Position numbers and translations under genes: made by a program. Positions 62,661 to 64,000 of a stretch of DNA of 64,000 nucleotides are shown here, in pieces. Origin of the DNA: Cryptosporangium phraense (GTDB lineage Bacteria > Actinomycetota > Actinomycetes > Mycobacteriales > Cryptosporangiaceae); the NCBI RefSeq assembly GCF_006912135.1, contig NZ_VIRS01000011.1, positions 62,001 through 126,000 on the forward strand, given 5' to 3'. The first letter of the stretch is position 1. Every line of letters starts with the position of its first letter. The notes under the pieces are model-generated. The model saw nothing but the letters and a program-made list of their open reading frames with translations, made no database searches and was not told the DNA's origin.

Positions 62661-63242
62661 TCAGATCTGCAATGCCGGGGTCTGGTAATCGTCCGAGTCG
62701 GCGTCCGGGATGCCGGGACCGCCACCGGGGTGGGCCGGGCGTTCGCCGGTGCCGGTCGGGACGGGCGCGTCGGGATCGCCGGGCTGGCCGCCGGGGCCCC
62801 GCTTCTCGTCGGTGGCGGCGGCCTGCGTCGTCTCGGGGTTGCCCGGCTGCTGGTCGCCGGGGCGCGGGATGAACGCGTCGACGACGTTGTCCATCGTGAC
62901 GCCGCTCAGCGCGTCGCCGTCGCGGTACTGGAGCGCGATGCCCTGCGCGGCGTAGCCGAGCGAGGTCAGCCCGAGGATCGCCTCGCTGGCGAACCGGCCG
63001 GCCGCCTGCGAGTAGTTCGACATCAGGCTGCCGAAGTAGATGGCCTCACCGAGCGGAGGGACGGTGCCCGTCCAGCCGCCTTCGCCGCGGTCGCTGAAGG
63101 CGAGCGCCCCCTGCGACATCTCGACGGCGAAGTTGCCGCCCAGCCCATTGGCCAGATCCTTGGTGCCGATGTCTTTGACCTGCGCGCCGAACTCGTGAAT
63201 GGCATTCAAGCTGGCGCGGATGTTGCCGTCGCGGTCAGCCAT
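62661..63242 (-). CDS. ESX-associated protein, 193 aa, unknown
   Basis: N-terminal helical half (RASLNAIHEFGAQVKDIGTKDLANGLGG, MSNYSQAAGRFASEAILGL) and an acidic, proline-rich tail. It lacks a clear WXG turn but has the size and position of an Esx-like or EspG-type partner. The gap to the next gene is 24 bp, suggesting co-transcription. ATG 63242. Function inferred from position only. Confidence 0.65.
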   Translation of the reverse strand: MADRDGNIRASLNAIHEFGAQVKDIGTKDLANGLGGNFAVEMSQGALAFSDRGEGGWTGTVPPLGEAIYFGSLMSNYSQAAGRFASEAILGLTSLGYAAQGIALQYRDGDALSGVTMDNVVDAFIPRPGDQQPGNPETTQAAATDEKRGPGGQPGDPDAPVPTGTGERPAHPGGGPGIPDADSDDYQTPALQI

Positions 63243-63388
63243 CGCGTTTCCCCGTTTCTGCGGTTGCTGAGCGTTTCGTGCGAAGGGTATCGAGGTGCGC
63301 TAGTACTACCGGGTGTCTTGAGATAACTGTGAACTATCGCAGAGCCTCGTCGAACGTGGAGTAACCACGGCTCGTCGCTTCCGAAGGT

Positions 63389-64000
63389 TCACTCCGACGG
63401 ATCGAGCCAGCCGAGTTGGACGAGCCGGGCACCGTCCTTCCGGGTCACCATCCAGGCCCGACCGGGCGGCAGCGCCTGGGGCCGGATGTTGCCGAGCAGG
63501 ACGCCTTCGTCGCGGTCGCCGGACATCACCAGACCCGGCGATCCCAGCTCGCGCAGCCGCATCACGAACGCTTCGTAGAGCGCCCGGCTGGCGCCACCAC
63601 TGCGCCGGGCGATCACCAGGTGCAGGCCGATGTCGCGAGCCTGGGCCAGGACGTCGAGCAGCGGCGCGAGCGGGTTCGTCGACCCGGACGAGACCAGGTC
63701 GTAGTCGTCGACCAGCACGTAGAGGTCGGGCCCGCGCCACCAGCTGCGGTCGCGCAGCTGCTCCGGCGTGACGTCCGGCCCCGGGAGCCGGTTGTGCATG
63801 ACGGTCGCGACCTCGTTGATGATCTCCTCGGTCACCGGCGCCGACGTGCCGTAGCCGATCAGGTGCTCGGCCGAGACCGCGCCGAGCAGGCTTCGCCGGT
63901 AGTCGACGACGATCAGGCGGGCCTGGTCGGTCGCGTGCGTGTCGGTGATGCGCCGGGCCAGCTGACGCAGGAACCCGGTCTTGCCCGACTCGGAGTCGCC
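63389..64000 (-). CDS. eccC: EccC-type FtsK/SpoIIIE ATPase, C-terminal ATPase domain (partial, runs off the right edge)
   Basis: 203 residues of the last ATPase domain of the ESX motor. Walker A GDSESGKT at the start, Walker B LYVLVDDYDLV, and a substrate-pocket region near AWMVTRKDGARLVQLGWL. This domain in EccC binds the signal of EsxB-type substrates. The rest lies beyond base 64000. The 146-bp gap after it suggests that the following genes have their own promoter. Confidence 0.9.
   Translation of the reverse strand, partial: GDSESGKTGFLRQLARRITDTHATDQARLIVVDYRRSLLGAVSAEHLIGYGTSAPVTEEIINEVATVMHNRLPGPDVTPEQLRDRSWWRGPDLYVLVDDYDLVSSGSTNPLAPLLDVLAQARDIGLHLVIARRSGGASRALYEAFVMRLRELGSPGLVMSGDRDEGVLLGNIRPQALPPGRAWMVTRKDGARLVQLGWLDPSE

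Overview
The window looks like a stretch of a high-GC actinobacterial chromosome. GC is roughly 70% across most of it, and it carries a conservon signalling operon, a WhiB protein, a PonA2-type penicillin-binding protein, a type VII (ESX) secretion locus and many apparently leaderless promoters. Gene content fits a mycelial or soil actinomycete of the Cryptosporangium / Frankia / Micromonospora kind rather than Mycobacterium; this placement is an inference from gene content only.

Layout. 1-3481 (minus): an ECF sigma factor, a zinc-finger anti-sigma/membrane protein, two ABC permease subunits and an ABC ATPase cut by the window edge, all coupled by 4-bp overlaps. 3554-6140 (plus): an acyl-CoA oxidase/dehydrogenase and a class II aldolase. 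6145-8031 (minus): leuA with an RNA leader encoding a Leu-rich peptide and two hairpins whose loops are complementary. 8040-13390 (minus): a conservon (sensor kinase, roadblock, DUF742, GTPase). 13826-16152 (plus): aspartokinase and asd. 16213-17075 (minus): a decayed DUF6230/DUF6114 locus. 17176-18503: an isochorismatase-family enzyme, a small basic ORF and a membrane protein. 18880-21605: an AT-richer upstream region with a repeated element, then an HTH protein coupled to a GT-A type glycosyltransferase. 21809-28697: a secreted streptogrisin-like protease, an MFS exporter, azlCD with a divergent XRE-cupin regulator and a TSUP permease, and a run of small membrane proteins under a PadR regulator.

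28742-54945 carries the gene set of the M. tuberculosis Rv3671c-Rv3683 neighbourhood (RidA, DUF4177-like, two Get3/ArsA-like ATPases, WhiB4, PonA2, metallophosphoesterase; then MBL hydrolase, Crp, Nth, TlpA-like, CoA-type NUDIX, MarP-like protease). It is split by a tRNA-Pro followed by a small island (VapBC-type pair, a truncated Wadjet type II JetA-like gene, a broken DUF4143 ATPase) and by two inserts: a cyclase-AAA-TPR regulator with a Ser/Thr kinase, and a lower-GC methyltransferase plus two-TM protein pair. Two paralogous Ser/Thr kinases lie either side of the lower-GC pair and crp.

54934-64000 (minus) is a type VII secretion cluster: the C-terminal ATPase domain of EccC (cut by the edge), an ESX-associated protein, a WXG-type proline-rich substrate candidate, mycosin MycP, EccE with an unusually long repetitive N-terminal extension, and a small companion protein.

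The best candidates for something undescribed are the HTH/glycosyltransferase module with its duplicated operator-like element (18926-21605), the methyltransferase/two-TM pair (46650-48384), and the leuA leader with its potential kissing loops (7864-7983).
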